Shown here in pieces: positions 7,448 to 16,155 of a DNA stretch of 43,468 nt. The stretch spans positions 135,433-178,900 of the forward strand of contig MKTG01000057.1 in the NCBI GenBank assembly GCA_001897615.1, given 5' to 3'. The stretch's first letter is position 1; each line of letters begins with the position of its first letter. Below the pieces are notes generated by a model. It was not told where the DNA came from. It saw only the letters and a list, made by a program, of their open reading frames with translations, and did not search any database. The position numbers and the translations under genes were made by a program. Source of the stretch: Burkholderiales bacterium 68-10 (GTDB lineage Bacteria > Pseudomonadota > Gammaproteobacteria > Burkholderiales > Burkholderiaceae_C).

Positions 7448-7575
7448 GCCGCGCAGCAGACCGACAGCGAGCGGCCGCGGCGCAGGCCACCCCGAGACGC
7501 CGTGATCGGGGCCGCCCGAGCGACTGCGTGATCCCCTGCAGGGGTTAAGGCGCCGCAGGCCACCCAAGGGGAGCC
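7448..7575. repeat. Probable diverged family B repeat
   Basis: GC-rich stretch with the family B elements GAGCGGCCGCGGCGCAGGCCA and a CCGCAGG...AAGGGG end, plus short palindromes (CCCCTGCAGGGG). It is more diverged than the other copies and not behind a stop codon. Together with the repeat before it, it fills the 307-nt gap between two divergent genes. Confidence 0.45.
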
Positions 7576-7577
7576 TC

Positions 7578-7604
7578 ATAAGCAAACAAGAAAAGAATCG
7601 TTCA
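7578..7604 (+). promoter_or_regulatory. AT-rich motif shared with the cysP upstream region (candidate CysB site)
   Basis: Reads ATAAGCAAACAAGAAAAG, standing out from GC-rich surroundings about 65 nt before the sbp start. The core AAACAAGAAAA recurs upstream of the second binding-protein gene at 9284. Sulfate importers are usually under the LysR-type regulator CysB, so a CysB operator is plausible; this is inference from duplication and context. Confidence 0.4.
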
Positions 7605-7669
7605 CTTGCCGGGCGGCAGGGCGCACCATCGCTTCCTCATTTCTTTCAGTTGTGATCTGGAGTCTTCTT

Positions 7670-8686
7670 ATGCAAATTCGCCGCCGCACCGCCGCCCGAT
7701 GGCTCGCCGCCAGCGCCGTCGCCGCCACGGGCACGCTTGCTTTTGCGCAGCCCGCGCCCGTCACGCTGCTGAACGTCAGCTACGACCCCACGCGCGAGTT
7801 CTACGTCGAGTTCAACAAGGCGTTTGCCCAGCACTGGAAGGCCAAGACCGGCCAGGACGTGAGCGTGAAGCAGTCGCACGGCGGCTCGGGCAAGCAGGCG
7901 CGCTCGATCATCGACGGGCTGGAGGCCGACGTAGCCACGCTGGCCCTGGCCGGCGATACCGACGCGCTGCACGCCCACGGCGGCTGGATCCCGAAGGACT
8001 GGCAAAAGCGCCTGCCGCACAACAGCTCGCCCTACACCTCCACCATCGTGCTGGTGGTGCGCGCCGGCAACCCCAAGGGCATCAAGGACTGGGACGACCT
8101 GGCCAAACCCGGCGTGAAGGTCATCACCCCCAACCCCAAGACCAGCGGCGGCGCGCGCTGGAACTACCTGGCCGCGTGGGAGTACGCCAAGCGCAAGCTG
8201 GGTGACGACGCCAAGGCCAAGGATTTCGTCGCCCGGCTGTACCAGAACGTGCCCGTGCTCGACACCGGCGCGCGCGGCTCGACCATCACCTTCGGCCAGC
8301 GCAACCAGGGCGACGTGCTGATCGCCTGGGAGAACGAGGCGCATCTGCTGGGCAAGGAATTCGGGCAGAAGTTCGACATCGTCTACCCCAGCCTCTCCAT
8401 CCTGGCCGAGCCGGCAGTAACCGTGGTGGACAAGAACGTCGACAAGCACGGCACCCGCGCCGTCGCGCAGGCGTATCTGGATTACCTGTACAGCGACGAG
8501 GGGCAGGACCTGGCCGGCAAGCACTTCTACCGCCCGATCAGCGACAAGGCGGCGGCCAAATACGCCAGGCAGTTCCCCCAGCTGAACCTGTTCACGATCG
8601 ACCAGGCGTTTGGCGGCTGGGCGCAGGCCAGCAAGGCGCACTTTGCCGATGGCGGGCAGTTCGATCAGATTTACACGAACAAGTGA
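7670..8686 (+). CDS. sbp: Sulfate ABC transporter periplasmic binding protein (Sbp-type)
   Basis: Periplasmic receptor delivering sulfate to the CysTWA importer, 338 residues. The start at 7670 is preferred over an ATG at 7652 because GGAG lies 8 nt before it and a signal peptide follows directly ([18 protein letters not shown]). The residues that bind sulfate in the Salmonella protein are conserved in context: Asp in [11 protein letters not shown], Ser in HGGSGKQ, Ser-Gly-Gly in [14 protein letters not shown], Ala in GARGST, and Trp in LIAWENEA. The C-terminus [15 protein letters not shown] is typical. It is first gene of the cys cluster and followed, after a repeat-filled gap, by a second receptor with a different pocket. 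Confidence 0.95.
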   Translation: MQIRRRTAARWLAASAVAATGTLAFAQPAPVTLLNVSYDPTREFYVEFNKAFAQHWKAKTGQDVSVKQSHGGSGKQARSIIDGLEADVATLALAGDTDALHAHGGWIPKDWQKRLPHNSSPYTSTIVLVVRAGNPKGIKDWDDLAKPGVKVITPNPKTSGGARWNYLAAWEYAKRKLGDDAKAKDFVARLYQNVPVLDTGARGSTITFGQRNQGDVLIAWENEAHLLGKEFGQKFDIVYPSLSILAEPAVTVVDKNVDKHGTRAVAQAYLDYLYSDEGQDLAGKHFYRPISDKAAAKYARQFPQLNLFTIDQAFGGWAQASKAHFADGGQFDQIYTNK

Positions 8687-8715
8687 TTTCACTGTTGAAC
8701 TGAAAGGAATTCGCC

Positions 8716-8940
8716 ATGCACCAGTCCGCCGCCCGCCCTTTGCCACCCGCCGCTTTGCGCGTGCTGGCCGTGACAGCCGAAGCGTGGGACTTGTGCAGGT
8801 GCGCGGCCCTGCCGGCGATCCGCACGCGCAGGACGCCGCGCCCCCATGGGTGCGGCCACGCGGCGCACAACACGCCCGCCGAACTGCGCCAATGGCCGTA
8901 CTGGCCGGATTTCCCGGGCGCGGCGATCGGGTGGCGATGA
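8716..8940 (+). CDS. Small ORF between the two sulfate-receptor genes, unknown and doubtful
   Basis: 74 codons with AAAGGA 7 nt before the ATG, located 29 nt after sbp and in the same direction. The product contains several Cys and His residues (LCRC, HGCGHAAH) and ends RQWPYWPDFPGAAIGWR. There is no signal peptide or recognised family. In favour: good ribosome site and operon position. Against: the same stretch is also open on the opposite strand and could be a non-coding dispersed sequence. I do not assign a function. Confidence 0.35.
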   Translation: MHQSAARPLPPAALRVLAVTAEAWDLCRCAALPAIRTRRTPRPHGCGHAAHNTPAELRQWPYWPDFPGAAIGWR

Positions 8941-8975
8941 GTCATCGGTGACTTCAGCGCCACCAAGATTCCACG

Positions 8976-9020
8976 TTAAAACAGGCGGTAGCGCTTGCCC
9001 ATTAAGCGAGAGCAGCTAGA
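8976..9020 (-). repeat. Family A interspersed repeat, copy 4
   Basis: Read on the minus strand it begins TCTAGCTGCTCTCGCT; the 29-nt arm follows. It lies in the 690-nt region between the two receptor genes. Confidence 0.75.
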
Positions 9021-9039
9021 GTTTTTGAACTGTTCGGCC

Positions 9040-9140
9040 CTTACCCCTGTTCTCTCCCAGGTGGAGCAGACGCCACACCGCGCGAAGCTGCGCCACTGAT
9101 CAATCGCAGGCCGAGGGCAGGGACACGGCAGTGGGGCCGC
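9040..9140 (+). other. Possible structured leader upstream of the CysP-like gene
   Basis: Contains nested complementary segments: GTGG/CCAC around 9062-9077, GCGC/GCGC around 9081-9094, and CCACTG (about 9096) with CAGTGG (about 9130). No known riboswitch class is matched convincingly. It could be a leader RNA, a processed spacer or another diverged repeat. Confidence 0.25.
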
Positions 9141-9146
9141 TTTTGT

Positions 9147-9209
9147 GTTCGCGAAACTTCGCTGCGCGAACTTTGCCTACTTACTTTTGGCGGAGCAAGA
9201 GAAAGTAGG
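9147..9209. repeat. Double-hairpin interspersed sequence (family C)
   Basis: First hairpin: GTTCGCG / CGCGAAC at 9147-9171. Second: CCTACTTACTTTTG / CAAGAGAAAGTAGG at 9176-9209 with two mismatches and a 6-nt loop, followed by CGCCCGCCGGGGCG. Similar CTTTGCCTACTT...AAGTAGG sequences recur, as I remember, between genes of many Burkholderiales. This is the only copy in the window. Confidence 0.5.
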
Positions 9210-9277
9210 TCGCCCGCCGGGGCGAACTCTCCCCTCCAGCAGCGCCTTCATTCCTCGGGTTTTATCATCTTTTCAAT

Positions 9278-9306
9278 ATAAAGAAACAAGAAAAAAGTAG
9301 TTTGAG
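9278..9306 (+). promoter_or_regulatory. Second copy of the AAACAAGAAAA motif (candidate CysB site)
   Basis: Reads ATAAAGAAACAAGAAAAAAG, about 70 nt before the CysP-like start. Aligned with the copy upstream of sbp it is identical over AAACAAGAAAA and similar on both sides, at a comparable distance from the start codon. It suggests that the second receptor gene has its own regulated promoter. Confidence 0.42.
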
Positions 9307-9376
9307 TTTTAAAGACTCGACTTCAAACTCATGGCCATGGTCGGCATTTCGCCGACCTCGTCATTTCCGCAGTGCC

Positions 9377-10375
9377 ATGAAAACCTCCCTCCGCCTCGCC
9401 CTCTCCGCCCTCGCCCTGGCCACCGCTGGCGCCTGCCACGCGCAGACCAGCCTGCTCAACGTGAGCTACGACGTCGCACGCGAGTTCTACAAGGACTTCA
9501 ACACCGCCTTCATCGCCGATTACAAGAAGAAGACGGGCAAGGACATCAAGGTCGATCAGTCGCACGCCGGCTCCAGCGCCCAGGCGCGCGCCGTGGCCGA
9601 CGGCCTGGCGGCCGACGTGGTGACCATGAACACCACCACCGACATCGACTTCCTGGCCGACAAGGGCGTGGTCGCCAAGGAATGGCGCAGCAAGTTTCCG
9701 AATGGCGCGTCGCCCACCACGTCGACCATGCTTTTTTTGGTGCGCAATGGCAACCCGAAAAACATCAAGGACTGGGACGACCTGATCCGCCCCGACGTGA
9801 AGGTCGTCGTGGTCAACCCCAAGACCGGCGGCAACGGCCGCATGGCGTACCTGGCCGCCTGGGGCCAGGTACGCGCCAAGGGCGGCACCGACGCGCAGGC
9901 TGCCGAGTTCGTCAGCAAGCTGTACCAGAACGTGCCAGCGCTGGCACGCGGCGGGCGCGACGCCACGGGCATGTTTTTGCAGCGCAACCTGGGCGATGTG
10001 CTGGTGACGTTTGAATCTGAAGTGGTCTCGGTCGAAAACGAGTTCGGCAAGGGCAAGGTGGATGCGGTGCACCCCAGCGCCAGCATCGTGACCGAGAACC
10101 CGGTGGCCGTGGTCGAGCGCACGGTGCAGAAGAAGGGCACGGCAGCCGAGGCCAAGGCCTACCTCGATTTCCTGTATTCGCCCGAGGGACAGGAAATCGC
10201 CGCCAAGCACAACATCCGCCCGCGCAACGAGTCGATCCTGAAGGCGCACGCCAACGTGTTCAAGCCGATCAAGCTGTTCACGGTGGATCAGTACTTTGGC
10301 TCGCTGGCCGAGGCGCAGAAGGTGCACTTCAACGACGGTGGGCAGTTTGACAAGTTGTATCAACCGGGCAAATGA
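9377..10375 (+). CDS. cysP: Sulfate/thiosulfate-binding protein, CysP-like
   Basis: Second periplasmic receptor of the importer, 332 residues, with signal peptide MKTSLRLALSALALATAGACHA. It is a paralogue of the first receptor but the ligand pocket differs: the Ser-Gly-Gly element is replaced by KTGGNGRMAYLAAWG, the GARGS Ala by Gly, and the Trp of AWENEA by Phe in TFESEV. In remembered E. coli sequences CysP (thiosulfate) has SGNARYTYLAAWG and FESEV, while Sbp (sulfate) has SGGARW and AWENEA, so this copy belongs to the CysP side. The start is set by the signal peptide; no strong Shine-Dalgarno is seen, and the frame is open to 9302. Ligand preference remains inference. Confidence 0.88.
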   Translation: MKTSLRLALSALALATAGACHAQTSLLNVSYDVAREFYKDFNTAFIADYKKKTGKDIKVDQSHAGSSAQARAVADGLAADVVTMNTTTDIDFLADKGVVAKEWRSKFPNGASPTTSTMLFLVRNGNPKNIKDWDDLIRPDVKVVVVNPKTGGNGRMAYLAAWGQVRAKGGTDAQAAEFVSKLYQNVPALARGGRDATGMFLQRNLGDVLVTFESEVVSVENEFGKGKVDAVHPSASIVTENPVAVVERTVQKKGTAAEAKAYLDFLYSPEGQEIAAKHNIRPRNESILKAHANVFKPIKLFTVDQYFGSLAEAQKVHFNDGGQFDKLYQPGK

Positions 10376-10378
10376 GTT

Positions 10379-10460
10379 CCCCCTGAGCGGCCAACGGCCG
10401 CTTCGCCCGGAGGGGGACGCACCCAGCGGCCTGACAAAGCCAGCGCCGCGGGTGCCCGAA
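10379..10460 (+). repeat. Family B repeat directly behind the cysP stop
   Basis: Starts CCCCCTGAGCGGCC three bases after the TGA, then a hairpin CTTCGCCCGGAGGGGG and CACCCAGCGGCCTGACAAAGCC. It has the same orientation relative to the upstream gene as the other family B copies behind stop codons. Confidence 0.65.
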
Positions 10461-10580
10461 CGGCCCTGCGCCTGCGGGGCGCGGGCGGGTGCGAAGGGCC
10501 GTGACGGCGCGCCAATGCGTTCAATAGACACCGCCGTCACGCGTTGATCATTGACAAGCCTGTACTCGCTCTAATTTGCA

Positions 10581-10625
10581 AGAAATCGTGCTGAAGCTCC
10601 CGTTCACCAAGCGCCAGCAGCTATC
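10581..10625 (-). repeat. Family A interspersed repeat, copy 5
   Basis: On the minus strand begins GATAGCTGCTGGCGCT. It ends six bases before the cysT start codon, occupying the place of a normal ribosome-binding site. Confidence 0.85.
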
Positions 10626-10631
10626 AAATCC

Positions 10632-11507
10632 ATGATGACCACCGCCAGCCTCGCTGTGCCATCGACACCCGCCGCCCCACGCCGCCGCGCCGCGCGGCGC
10701 GTGCTGCCGGGCTTCAACATCACGCTGGGCTACACGCTGCTGTACCTCAGCCTGGTGGTGCTGATTCCACTTTCGGCGCTGCTGCTCAAGACCTTCGCCA
10801 TGACCTGGGCCGAGTTCTGGGCTGCGGTGTCGGCGCCGCGCGTGCTGGCGGCGTTCCGGCTCAGCTTTGGCGCTTCGCTGCTGGCTGCGGGCGCGAACGT
10901 GGTCGCCGGGCTGCTGGTGGCCTGGGTGCTGGTGCGCTACTCGTTCCCGGGCAAGAAGATCGTCGATGCCCTGGTCGATCTGCCGTTCGCGCTGCCCACC
11001 GCCGTGGCCGGCATCGCCCTCACCGCCATCCTGGCCGACAACGGCTGGATCGGGCAGTGGCTGGCGCCGCTGGGCATTCAGCTCGCGTTCAACCCCAAGG
11101 GCATCGTCATCGCGCTGATCTTCATCGGCTTGCCGTTCGTGGTGCGCACCGTGCAGCCGGTGCTGGAAGACACCGAGAAAGAACTGGAAGAAGCCGCCGC
11201 CTGCCTGGGCGCGACGCGTGGGCAGACCTTCCGCCACGTAATCTTTCCGGCCATCGCGCCGGCGCTGCTGACGGGCTTTGCCATGGCGTTCGCGCGCGGC
11301 GTGGGCGAATACGGCTCGGTGATCTTCATCGCTGGCAACATGCCCATGGTGTCGGAGATCGTGCCGCTGATCATCATCGGCAAGCTCGAGCAATACGACT
11401 ACGCCGGCGCCACTGCGGTGGCGTCGATGATGCTGCTGGTCTCGTTCGTCATGCTGCTGGTCATCAATGGCCTGCAGGCGTGGCAGCGCCGCCGGCATGG
11501 GGCCTGA
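10632..11507 (+). CDS. cysT: Sulfate/thiosulfate ABC transporter permease CysT (CysU)
   Basis: One of two membrane subunits of the sulfate importer, 291 residues, six predicted helices. The coupling loop that docks on CysA is clear: [21 protein letters not shown] (E-A-A-x3-G-x9-I-x-L/F-P). Other family segments are [16 protein letters not shown] and [16 protein letters not shown]. The start ATG is immediately preceded by a family A repeat and no Shine-Dalgarno is visible; a second ATG follows at once. cysW begins one base after the stop, so the two subunits are translationally linked. Confidence 0.95.
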   Translation: MMTTASLAVPSTPAAPRRRAARRVLPGFNITLGYTLLYLSLVVLIPLSALLLKTFAMTWAEFWAAVSAPRVLAAFRLSFGASLLAAGANVVAGLLVAWVLVRYSFPGKKIVDALVDLPFALPTAVAGIALTAILADNGWIGQWLAPLGIQLAFNPKGIVIALIFIGLPFVVRTVQPVLEDTEKELEEAAACLGATRGQTFRHVIFPAIAPALLTGFAMAFARGVGEYGSVIFIAGNMPMVSEIVPLIIIGKLEQYDYAGATAVASMMLLVSFVMLLVINGLQAWQRRRHGA

Positions 11508-11508
11508 C

Positions 11509-12426
11509 ATGAGCCAGACCCGAGCCATTCCCAAGCGCGTGCGCACCACCGAGTCGCCAGCGGTCCGCAGGCTGCTTATCGGCCTGGCGCTGGTGTTCAT
11601 GGGGCTTTTTCTGGTGCTGCCGCTGGCGGCGGTGTTCGTCGAAGCGCTCAAGGCCGGCTGGTCGGCGTACTGGGATGCACTGAAAGAACCCGACGCACTG
11701 GCCGCGATCCGTCTGACGCTCATCACGGCCGCGATTGCCGTGCCGCTGAACCTGGTGTTTGGCGTGGCCGCTGCGTGGTGCATCGCCAAGTTCGAGTTCC
11801 GTGGCAAGGCGTTCCTGACCACGCTGATCGACCTGCCGTTTTCCGTCTCGCCCGTGGTCGCCGGCCTGATCTACGTGCTGGTGTTCGGCGCGCAGGGCTG
11901 GCTGGGGCCTTGGCTGGCCGAGCACGACATCAAGATCATCTTTGCCGTGCCGGGCATTGTGCTGGCCACGGTGTTCGTCACCTTTCCGTTCATCGCGCGC
12001 GAGCTGATTCCGCTCATGCAAGCGCAGGGCAGCGACGAGGAACAGGCCGCGCAGGTGCTGGGGGCCAGCGGCTGGCAGACCTTCTGGCACGTGACGCTGC
12101 CCAACATCAAGTGGGGGCTGATCTACGGCGTCATTCTGTGCAACGCGCGGGCCATGGGCGAATTCGGCGCCGTGTCGGTCGTCAGCGGCCATATCCGCGG
12201 CCAGACCAACACTATGCCACTGCACGTGGAAATTCTCTACAACGAATACCAGGCGCAGGCCGCGTTTGCGGTGGCGTCGCTGCTGGCGCTGCTGGCCATC
12301 GTCACGCTGCTGATCAAGACTGTGGTCGAGTGGAAGCATGCGCGCGAACTGCAGGCCGCCGCTGAGCTGCCGCCCGAACGGCCGCACGATTCAGCATCAA
12401 ACAAGGCCCCAGCGCTTGCTCATTAA
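11509..12426 (+). CDS. cysW: Sulfate/thiosulfate ABC transporter permease CysW
   Basis: Second membrane subunit, 305 residues. Family stretches: [20 protein letters not shown], the EAA-type docking loop [22 protein letters not shown], and [21 protein letters not shown]. The chosen start MSQTRAIPK has GGGG shortly upstream and lies one base behind the cysT stop. The end is unusual: the final codons ([11 protein letters not shown]) and the TAA stop fall inside a family A repeat, so the C-terminal tail is repeat-derived and beyond the conserved part of the family. Confidence 0.95.
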   Translation: MSQTRAIPKRVRTTESPAVRRLLIGLALVFMGLFLVLPLAAVFVEALKAGWSAYWDALKEPDALAAIRLTLITAAIAVPLNLVFGVAAAWCIAKFEFRGKAFLTTLIDLPFSVSPVVAGLIYVLVFGAQGWLGPWLAEHDIKIIFAVPGIVLATVFVTFPFIARELIPLMQAQGSDEEQAAQVLGASGWQTFWHVTLPNIKWGLIYGVILCNARAMGEFGAVSVVSGHIRGQTNTMPLHVEILYNEYQAQAAFAVASLLALLAIVTLLIKTVVEWKHARELQAAAELPPERPHDSASNKAPALAH

Positions 12427-12441
12427 GTGCAATCAGCTATC
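12397..12441 (-). repeat. Family A interspersed repeat, copy 6, overlapping the cysW 3' end
   Basis: On the minus strand begins GATAGCTGATTGCACT. The cysW stop codon (12424-12426) lies within it, and cysA starts 17 nt after it. Confidence 0.75.
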
Positions 12442-12458
12442 GAATCAAGAGCATCCGC

Positions 12459-13547
<1,089 letters not shown>

Positions 13548-13555
13548 GTTTTGAA

Positions 13556-13600
13556 CGAAATAGGCTCTCAGCGCTTGAGGGGCAAGCGCGAGCCGCTATC
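13556..13600 (-). repeat. Family A interspersed repeat, copy 7
   Basis: On the minus strand begins GATAGCGGCTCGCGCT. It lies eight bases after the cysA stop, with the self-complementary GCGCTTG/CAAGCGC typical of some copies. Confidence 0.75.
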
Positions 13601-13640
13601 AATTTCATACCGCACGCCCGCCGCGGACGAAGCGCGCATT

Positions 13641-13753
13641 CGAGCGGCCGCGGAGCAGGCCACGCGTGGGCGCCGTGGCCGGACCTGCGCCGGCCACGGG
13701 CGCCGTCCCCCTCCCGCAGGAGAGGGGGAAGACGCCGCAGGCGGCTCAGGGGG
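13641..13753 (-). repeat. Family B repeat behind the orphan binding-protein stop
   Basis: Read with the minus-strand gene it starts CCCCCTGAG two bases after the TAG. It contains the hairpins CCCCCTC/GAGGGGG and GTGGCCGG/CCGGCCAC and ends GGCCGCTCG. There is no T-tract, so terminator function is possible but unproven. Confidence 0.75.
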
Positions 13754-13755
13754 TG

Positions 13756-15000
13756 CTATTTCTTGATCAGCGGGCAACGCGACAACGCCAGCGGCTGAAA
13801 CGCCTGCTCGCCCGGGATGACCTGCCTGATCTTGTACAGGTCCCAGGCCTTGGTCGATTCAGCCGGTGTCTTGACCTGCACCAGCAGCATGTCGTGCACC
13901 AGCCGGCCGTCGTCGCGGATGCGGCCCTTGCGCACCACGGCGTCGTTGACCTCGGTGGTCTTCATCCTGGCCATCACCGCCTGCGCGTCGTCGGTGCCGG
14001 CGGCCTTGATGGCCTTCAGGTAGTGCAGCACGGCCGAATACACCGCCGCCTGCATCATGGTGGGCATCTTCTTCATGCGCTCGAAGTAGCGGCGCGAGAA
14101 GGCGCGCGTCTGCTCGTCCTGGTCCCAGTAGAAGCCGGTGGTGATGAACATGCCCTGCGCGTTCTGCAGGCCCATGCCGTTGACCTCGGTGATCAGCGCC
14201 AGCAGCGGCGTGAACACCTGCTTGTTGGCGCCCACGCCCAGGCCGAACTCGCGCGCCTGCTTGACGGTGTTGAGCGTGTCGGCGCCCGAGTTGGCTAGGC
14301 CGATGACCTGCGCCTTGCTGTTTTGCGCCTGCAGCAGGTAGGACGACATGTCGCTGGTGCCCACCGGGTGCTTGACGCTGCCCAGCGCCTGCCCGCCCTG
14401 CGCCTCGACGATGGCGCGCGCGTCCTTTTCCAGCGCGTGGCCAAAGGCGTAGTCGGCGGTGATGAAGAACCAGCTCTTGAGGCCCTGCGCGCCCAGCGCC
14501 CGCGCCGTGCCGGTGGCCAGCGCGTAGGTGTCGTACATCCAGTGCACGGTGCTCTTGTTGCACTGCTCGTTGGTGATGGCGGCCGATCCGGCGCCGGTGA
14601 CCAGTGCCAGCCGGCCCTTGTCGTCGGCGATTTTCTGTACCGCCAGCGCGACGTTGGAGAAGGTCAGGTCGGTGATCATGTCGACCTGCCTGGTGTCGAA
14701 CCACTCGCGCGCCAGGTTGGCGCCGATGTCGGTCTTGCCCTGGTGGTCGGCGCTGATCAGCTCGATCGGCATGCCCAACACCTTCTTGTCCTTGGCGAAG
14801 TCCTCGATCGCCAGCTCGGCCGCCGCCACCGAGCCGCGGCCCGAGTTGTCGGCCGACACGCCCGACATGTCGGTCAGCACGCCGATCTTGACCACGTTGT
14901 CGCTGATGCCGGCCGACTGCGCCCAGCCGGCGGCCAGCAGCACCAGCCCGCCCAGCAGGGCGCGGGCGGGGTGACGGATCAATCGGAAGGGTCTGGCCAT
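13756..15000 (-). CDS. ABC transporter substrate-binding protein, branched-chain amino acid (LivJ/K) family
   Basis: Exported receptor of 414 residues with a signal peptide (ALLGGLVLLAAGWAQSAG). The mature start VVKIGVLTDMSGVSADNSG is the typical first strand of the Leu/Ile/Val-binding fold. Later segments are GKTDIGANLAREWFDTRQVDMI, VTGAGSAAITNEQCNKSTVHW and FFITADYAFGHALEKDA. GGAG precedes the ATG by 9 nt. No permease or ATPase genes are nearby, so it is an orphan receptor. In this family related proteins also bind aromatic acids, amides or other small carboxylates, so the ligand is open. It lies downstream of ssb on the same strand. Confidence 0.92.
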   Translation of the reverse strand: MARPFRLIRHPARALLGGLVLLAAGWAQSAGISDNVVKIGVLTDMSGVSADNSGRGSVAAAELAIEDFAKDKKVLGMPIELISADHQGKTDIGANLAREWFDTRQVDMITDLTFSNVALAVQKIADDKGRLALVTGAGSAAITNEQCNKSTVHWMYDTYALATGTARALGAQGLKSWFFITADYAFGHALEKDARAIVEAQGGQALGSVKHPVGTSDMSSYLLQAQNSKAQVIGLANSGADTLNTVKQAREFGLGVGANKQVFTPLLALITEVNGMGLQNAQGMFITTGFYWDQDEQTRAFSRRYFERMKKMPTMMQAAVYSAVLHYLKAIKAAGTDDAQAVMARMKTTEVNDAVVRKGRIRDDGRLVHDMLLVQVKTPAESTKAWDLYKIRQVIPGEQAFQPLALSRCPLIKK

Positions 15001-15094
15001 GGCTGCGTCTCCAGGAAGGGGTGAAGCGCAGCACGGTAGAACGCGGCTTGATCCGCGTCAATTGGGATTTTTCCGGCGCGCGGCCGGCGGCGCG

Positions 15095-15613
15095 TCAGAA
15101 CGGGATGTCGTCGTCCATGTCGTCGAAGCCCGACGAGGGCCTGGCGGCCGGGGCCGCCGCGCGGGGCGCGGGTGCGGCGGCACGCGGGGCGGGCGCGGCG
15201 CGGCGCGGCGCGCCGTAGCTGTCGCCACCACCACCGTAGCCGCCCTCGTCCCCGCCACCGGGGCCGCCCATGCCCTGGCGGCTGCCCAGCATCTGCATCT
15301 GGTCGACGCGGATTTCGGTGCTGTAGCGGTCCTGGCCGCTGGCCTGGTCCTGCCACTTGCGGGTGCGGATGCTGCCTTCGACGTAGATCTGGCTGCCCTT
15401 GCGCAGGTACTGGCCGGCGATCTCGGCCAGGCGGCCGTTGAACACCAGGCGGTGCCATTCGGTGTGCTCGCGCGGCTCGCCGCTTTGCTTGTCCTTCCAC
15501 TTGTCGGTGGTGGCCAGCGTCACGTTGGCCACCTGGTCGCCATTGGGAAAGGAGCGCATTTCGGGGTCGCGCCCCAGGTTGCCGACGAGGATGACTTTGT
15601 TGACGGAGGCCAT
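15095..15613 (-). CDS. ssb: Single-stranded DNA-binding protein
   Basis: Coats single-stranded DNA during replication, repair and recombination; acts as a tetramer. Start [20 protein letters not shown] is fixed by AGGA upstream and family homology. The OB fold occupies 1-110 ([52 protein letters not shown]). A Gly-rich and then Ala/Pro/Arg-rich linker containing repeats of the type [15 protein letters not shown] runs to about 160, and the acidic tip [10 protein letters not shown], the protein-interaction end, is intact. Length (172) is normal. The frame is open far upstream without meaning. Confidence 0.97.
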   Translation of the reverse strand: MASVNKVILVGNLGRDPEMRSFPNGDQVANVTLATTDKWKDKQSGEPREHTEWHRLVFNGRLAEIAGQYLRKGSQIYVEGSIRTRKWQDQASGQDRYSTEIRVDQMQMLGSRQGMGGPGGGDEGGYGGGGDSYGAPRRAAPAPRAAAPAPRAAAPAARPSSGFDDMDDDIPF

Positions 15614-15711
15614 GGCGTTGTTCCTGTGAAGTGAAAAGGGAAACAGCGGATTTGCGAGCCCGTCATTGTGCCGCAAGCCCCGCGGCCGGCCGGTTGAGCG
15701 CCGCGCCCGTG

Positions 15712-16134
15712 TCAGCGCTCCACCGTCACGCCCAGCGGCGCCAGCCGGCGCGCCAGCGCCAGCACCGCGAGGTCCTTGCTGAACAGCCGCGCGCGCCAGG
15801 CCACGGCCAGGTCGAGGAAGATCTGGTCGTCCGGGTCGCGGCAGCGCACTGGCGCCGGATCGGCCGCCGGCACCGGGTGGCTCCAGCGGTCGAACGCCGC
15901 CAGCACGCTGTCGGCCGTGCGCTGGCGGCGCGCCAGTTGGGCCAGCACCGCCGGGTAGCCCAGCACCCGGGCCAGCTCTTCGCGCATGGCCGGCTGGGCC
16001 AGCCAGCGCGTGCCGCCGCAGGCGATGGCGTCGCGCAGCGCATCGACCTGCGGATCGTCGAACAGCCACAGGTCAAGCACGCGGTTGGTGTCGATCACCA
16101 CGGCGGGCGTGCCGCCCGCAGCGCTTGGGAACAT
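15712..16134 (-). CDS. PIN-domain protein, putative RNase
   Basis: 140 residues with the acidic constellation of a PIN nuclease: D15 in [10 protein letters not shown], the ELARVLGYP segment (E53/E54), D100-D103 in [13 protein letters not shown] and D121 in LFSKDLAVL. It resembles the 'toxin component, PIN family' group, but no antitoxin gene is next to it: the left neighbour is ssb and the right neighbour a broken transport gene. It may be a solitary toxin or a housekeeping RNase. No good Shine-Dalgarno is visible; a GTG at codon 12 or 13 is an alternative start close to the conserved strand. Confidence 0.8.
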   Translation of the reverse strand: MFPSAAGGTPAVVIDTNRVLDLWLFDDPQVDALRDAIACGGTRWLAQPAMREELARVLGYPAVLAQLARRQRTADSVLAAFDRWSHPVPAADPAPVRCRDPDDQIFLDLAVAWRARLFSKDLAVLALARRLAPLGVTVER

Positions 16135-16155
16135 CTGGACCGCCGATCCGATGGA

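Noticed and set aside
9040-9140. Cobalamin riboswitch upstream of the second sulfur-receptor gene
   Set aside because: A GCCACTG string and paired stems are suggestive, but the conserved AGCCAGGAGACCTGCC-type box and the rest of the class consensus are absent.
15712-16134. VapBC toxin-antitoxin pair
   Set aside because: No small antitoxin gene is adjacent on either side; only a PIN protein can be claimed.
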